Below are positions 61,083 to 64,000 of a stretch of DNA of 64,000 bases, piece after piece. Position 1 is the stretch's first letter. The number at the start of each line of letters is the position of its first letter. The position numbers were made by a program, and so were the translations under genes. The stretch comes from Hymenobacter monticola. Its GTDB lineage: Bacteria; Bacteroidota; Bacteroidia; Cytophagales; Hymenobacteraceae. The DNA is taken from contig NZ_CP094534.1 of the NCBI RefSeq assembly GCF_022811645.1, positions 3,100,001 through 3,164,000 of the forward strand. The letters are read 5' to 3'. The notes beneath the pieces are model-generated. The model saw only the letters and a list, made by a program, of their open reading frames with translations, made no database searches and was not told the DNA's origin.

Positions 61083-62690
61083 ATGCACACCAACTATTAC
61101 TTCCTGCGCCAGTTGGCCCCGGCCCTCACCGAGCGGCTGCGGGGCTTCCGCGTGGCCGTGTGCTTCACGCAGGAAAAGGACGAGCTGGTGGTTGGCCTCA
61201 GCAACGGCAGCCAGGAATTCTGGCTGAAAGCACAGCTGGGCGCTACATTTCCAGCGCTGGCTTTGCCCGAAACCTTCCAGCGGGCCCGCGCCAACTCCGT
61301 GGATTTGTTTCCGGCCCTGCTGGGCGAGCAGGTGGAAAGCGTGGCCGTCTGGCCGCAGGACCGGGTGCTGCAAGTGAATTTCCGCAGCGGGGCGCGGCTG
61401 GTGTTCAAGCTCTACGGCCCGCGCCCGAACGCCATTTTTCGCACCGCGCCTGACGCGCCCGCGCAGCTTTTCCAGCAAAAGCTACTGGCCGATGCCGACC
61501 TAAAACCGCAACCCGCCGCCTCACCCGCCCCACAGTCGTCTGAATCTGCGCAATCCGTTCAATCTGCAGAATCTGCGGTTCAGAAACTTCCCCCGCCGCT
61601 GGCCGACCTGCCGCTGCGCTACCTGCGCACCCAGGGCTACGACCAGGCGCTGCCCGATGCCAGGACCCGGCTGGTGAACCAGGTTCTGGCCCAACTGGAG
61701 AAGCCGGCGCACTATTATATCATCCAATTCGAGGGGCGCACGCGGCTGAGCCTGCTGCCGCTGGGCGACATGCTGGAAACGCTGCCCGGCGACGACCCCG
61801 TGGGCGCGCTGCGCCGCTTCGTGCCCATGGCCTTGGGCCGCCGCGCCCTAGAAATGGAAACCAAGCAGCTGCGGCAGCTATTGGAACGCCGCGCCGACGA
61901 GGCCAGCACGGCCGCTGAGCACGCACGCCGGCGCCTGCACGCCCTGGCCCACGAGGCCGGCTACCGCCACACCGCCGACCTCATCATGGCCCACCTGCAC
62001 GAAATTCCGGCGCGGGCCGAGCAGATTGAGGTGCTGGATTTCTACACCAACCAGCCCAAAACCATCAAGCTCAAGCCCAACGAAAAGCCGCAGCTCACCG
62101 CCGAAAACCTCTACCGCAAAGGCAAAAACCAGCAAATCGAAGAGCGGCAGCTCACCGAGCGCATTGCGCGCCGTGAGGCCGAAGCCTTCACGGCCTTGGA
62201 GCGGCTGGAGGAAATGGACAGCCAGCCGCAGCTCGCCGAGCTGCGCGGCCTGCGCGCCTGGCGCAAGCTCCACGGCCTCGACCCGGCCGCTACCGCTGCT
62301 AAAACCTCAGGTGAGCTGCCCTTCAAGGTGTTTGAGGACCGGGGGTTTACCATTTTGGTGGGCCGGAGCGCCGAAAACAACGACCTGCTGACTCAGAAAT
62401 ACGCGCACAAAGACGACCTCTGGCTGCACGCCAAGGATGTGGCCGGCTCGCACGTCGTCATCCGGCACCGCGCCGGGCAAACCGTGCCCGAGCCCGTGAT
62501 AGAACACGCCGCCATGCTGGCCGGCTGGTATTCCAAGCGCCAGCACGACACGTTGTGCCCGGTCACGGTCACGCCCAAAAAATTCGTGCGCAAGCCCCGG
62601 GGCGCCCGCCCCGGCCAGGTGCTGGTAGAGCGCGAACGGGTGGTGCTGGTGAAGCCCGGCAACCCATTTGACAGGGACGAGGATAAGTAG
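61083..62690 (+). CDS. NFACT family protein (RqcH/FbpA-like)
   Basis: 535 residues from ATG 61083. The N-terminal NFACT-N part (HTNYYFLRQLAPALTERL, RLVFKLYGPRPNAIF) is followed by helical regions and the C-terminal NFACT-R domain: RGFTILVGRSAENNDLLTQK, LWLHAKDVAGSHVVIRH and ARPGQVLVERE. RqcH adds alanine tails to stalled nascent chains on 50S subunits. The Bacteroidota form is close, but whether it tails is not shown. Residues 154-165 are encoded by a tandem nonamer repeat and form a Ser/Ala/Gln linker. The stop codon is the first base triplet of repeat C3. Confidence 0.88.
   Translation: MHTNYYFLRQLAPALTERLRGFRVAVCFTQEKDELVVGLSNGSQEFWLKAQLGATFPALALPETFQRARANSVDLFPALLGEQVESVAVWPQDRVLQVNFRSGARLVFKLYGPRPNAIFRTAPDAPAQLFQQKLLADADLKPQPAASPAPQSSESAQSVQSAESAVQKLPPPLADLPLRYLRTQGYDQALPDARTRLVNQVLAQLEKPAHYYIIQFEGRTRLSLLPLGDMLETLPGDDPVGALRRFVPMALGRRALEMETKQLRQLLERRADEASTAAEHARRRLHALAHEAGYRHTADLIMAHLHEIPARAEQIEVLDFYTNQPKTIKLKPNEKPQLTAENLYRKGKNQQIEERQLTERIARREAEAFTALERLEEMDSQPQLAELRGLRAWRKLHGLDPAATAAKTSGELPFKVFEDRGFTILVGRSAENNDLLTQKYAHKDDLWLHAKDVAGSHVVIRHRAGQTVPEPVIEHAAMLAGWYSKRQHDTLCPVTVTPKKFVRKPRGARPGQVLVERERVVLVKPGNPFDRDEDK
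61542..61577 (+). repeat. Four tandem nonamers inside the NFACT gene
   Basis: GAATCTGCG, CAATCCGTT, CAATCTGCA and GAATCTGCG follow each other in frame and code E-S-A, Q-S-V, Q-S-A, E-S-A. Similar nonamers run before the gene at 39540. The insert lies in a linker, so it is tolerated. Confidence 0.75.
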
Positions 62691-62776
62691 CATGAGTACC
62701 CCGAAGCTCCACTTCGGTTCGTTGAACGGTTAATGTTCGCCTGGGCCGAAGCGGGAGCTTCGGGGTACTCGTGCTA
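62688..62776. repeat. Family C inverted repeat, copy 3
   Basis: The outer ends TAGCA and TGCTA contain the stop codons of both convergent genes (62690 and 62774). The core GAGTACCCCGAAGCTCC pairs with its inverse; the inner part is more diverged than in copies 1 and 2. Confidence 0.88.
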
Positions 62777-63937
62777 CAGCCCCCGGCTGATGCCCATTTC
62801 CAGGCCGCGCAACTCGGCCAGGCCGCGCAGGCGGCCGATGGCGGAGTAGCCGGGATTGGTTTTCTTCTTAAGGTCGTCGAGCATCTGATGGCCGTGGTCT
62901 GGGCGCATGGGCAGACTGGTGTTGCGGCTGCGCATGGCCTGCACCAGCTCGCGCATCACGCCGTACATGTCCACGTCGCCTTCGAGGTGGTTGGCTTCGT
63001 AGAAGTTGCCCTCGGCATCGCGCTGGGTGCTGCGCAGGTGAATGAAGTGGATGCGCTCGGCAAACTGACGCACCATGCCGGGCAGGTCATTGTCGGCCCG
63101 CACACCGAAGGAGCCGGTGCAGAAGCACAAGCCGTTGCTGAGCGAAGGCACGGCGGCGGCCAGAGCAGCCACGTCATCAGCGGTGCTCACCACGCGGGGC
63201 AGGCCCAGGATGGGGTAGGGCGGGTCGTCGGGGTGGATGGCCAGGTTGATGCCCACCGACTCGGCCACCGGCACCACGGCCTGCAGAAACAGAATCAGGT
63301 GCTCGCGCAGCTTAGCCGCGTTGATGCCTTCGTAAGCATCCAGCGCCTGCTGAAACTGTTCCAGCGTGAAGCTCTCCTCGCTGCCCGGCAGGCCGGCAAT
63401 GATGTTGCGCTGCAGCAACTGCTTCTCCTCAGGGCTCATGGCCGCGAAGCGGGCTTCGGCGCGGGCCAACTCCTCCGGCGAGTAATCCTGTGCGGCATTA
63501 CGACGCTTCAACAGCTGCGTGTCGAAGGCCACAAAGGCGGCTTTTTCGAAGCGCAGCGCCTTGGAGCCGTCCTCGACCTCGTAGGCCAAATCGGTGCGCG
63601 TCCAGTCAAGAACGGGCATGAAATTGTAGGTGACGGTGAAAATGCCGCAGGCCGCCAGGTTGCGCAGCGACTCCTGGTAGTTGGTGATGTATTGCTTGAA
63701 GTTGCCGGTGCGGGTTTTGATGTTTTCGTGCACGGGCACGCTTTCCACCACGCTCCACGTGAGCCCGGCGGCGGCTACTTCGGCCTGGCGTTTCTGTATT
63801 TCGGCCACGGTCCAGACCTGGCCGTTGGGAATGTGGTGCAGGGCCGAAACCACGTCGGTGGCGCCGGCCTGGCGGATGTCGGCAAGGCTTACGGGGTCGT
63901 TGGGGCCGTACCAGCGCCAGCTTTGGATGAGGGGCAT
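62774..63937 (-). CDS. uxuA: Mannonate dehydratase
   Basis: 387 residues from ATG 63937. The N-terminus [20 protein letters not shown], the metal-binding residues in [40 protein letters not shown] and [10 protein letters not shown] are the UxuA marks. It dehydrates D-mannonate to 2-keto-3-deoxygluconate in hexuronate breakdown. Other uxu/uxa genes would lie beyond the right edge. The last 63 bases of the window show no supportable gene. Confidence 0.96.
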   Translation of the reverse strand: MPLIQSWRWYGPNDPVSLADIRQAGATDVVSALHHIPNGQVWTVAEIQKRQAEVAAAGLTWSVVESVPVHENIKTRTGNFKQYITNYQESLRNLAACGIFTVTYNFMPVLDWTRTDLAYEVEDGSKALRFEKAAFVAFDTQLLKRRNAAQDYSPEELARAEARFAAMSPEEKQLLQRNIIAGLPGSEESFTLEQFQQALDAYEGINAAKLREHLILFLQAVVPVAESVGINLAIHPDDPPYPILGLPRVVSTADDVAALAAAVPSLSNGLCFCTGSFGVRADNDLPGMVRQFAERIHFIHLRSTQRDAEGNFYEANHLEGDVDMYGVMRELVQAMRSRNTSLPMRPDHGHQMLDDLKKKTNPGYSAIGRLRGLAELRGLEMGISRGL

Positions 63938-64000
63938 GTGTTGAAGAGGGGAGAGGGGGATGGCGTTTAGCAGAATGCCCGGCGGCGTGCAGCCGCAGCA

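Overview
The window looks like chromosome of a GC-rich Bacteroidota, most likely a Hymenobacter-type member of the Cytophagales. Reasons: two proteins with a C-terminal T9SS type A sorting domain, SusC/FecA-type TonB receptors, lipoproteins with a Bacteroidota-style lipobox, TTTG/TAnnTTTG promoters, no Shine-Dalgarno signals, a transketolase split into two genes, and an iron locus of DUF4856, imelysin and HTTM genes. No rRNA, tRNA, CRISPR array, transposase or prophage module was found.

Layout. 1-8.3 kb: small secreted proteins, a divergent Lgt-family membrane protein, an SDR, a BASS-type transporter, a dienelactone hydrolase and a luciferase-like monooxygenase. 8.4-18.9 kb: an iron-acquisition block (DUF4856 lipoprotein, imelysin-like lipoprotein, HTTM membrane protein, FecA-like receptor, then a siderophore receptor and a PepSY membrane protein). 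Its two promoters carry the same pair of Fur-like 7-1-7 palindromes. 19.2-28.9 kb: a T9SS cargo protein, a TSUP transporter, replicative helicase DnaB carrying a full intein with a LAGLIDADG endonuclease in its Walker A motif, the murein-recycling ligase Mpl, hydrolases, and an M48 protease. 29-36.1 kb: an M23 peptidase, a Bcp peroxiredoxin, and transketolase N and C halves that are separated by a VWA gene and by an inverted-repeat-bounded DUF559 nuclease gene. 36-45.5 kb: an ECF sigma operon with a Spy-like protein, an aminotransferase, a TerB-like protein, PfkA, MiaA and an amidase. 46-60 kb: a beta-propeller histidine kinase with a convergent NarL-type regulator, a tail-fibre-like surface protein and a T9SS protein, a glycosyltransferase with a decayed 3' copy 8 kb away, and a 1223-residue hybrid kinase followed by a stand-alone receiver. 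60-64 kb: a metallo-hydrolase, a lipoprotein, an NFACT (RqcH-like) protein and mannonate dehydratase UxuA.

The most striking feature is the density of intergenic inverted-repeat families. Family A (6.3, 28.9, 33.1 kb) and family B (31.1, 34.6-35.1 kb) share a design of two inverted arms, each arm carrying its own small hairpin. One family B element encloses a DUF559 nuclease gene almost exactly and another is gene-less, like an autonomous/non-autonomous pair. One family A copy appears to have inserted in frame into the signal-peptide coding region of the VWA gene. Family C (three copies) lies only between convergent genes, where it may serve as a bidirectional terminator.
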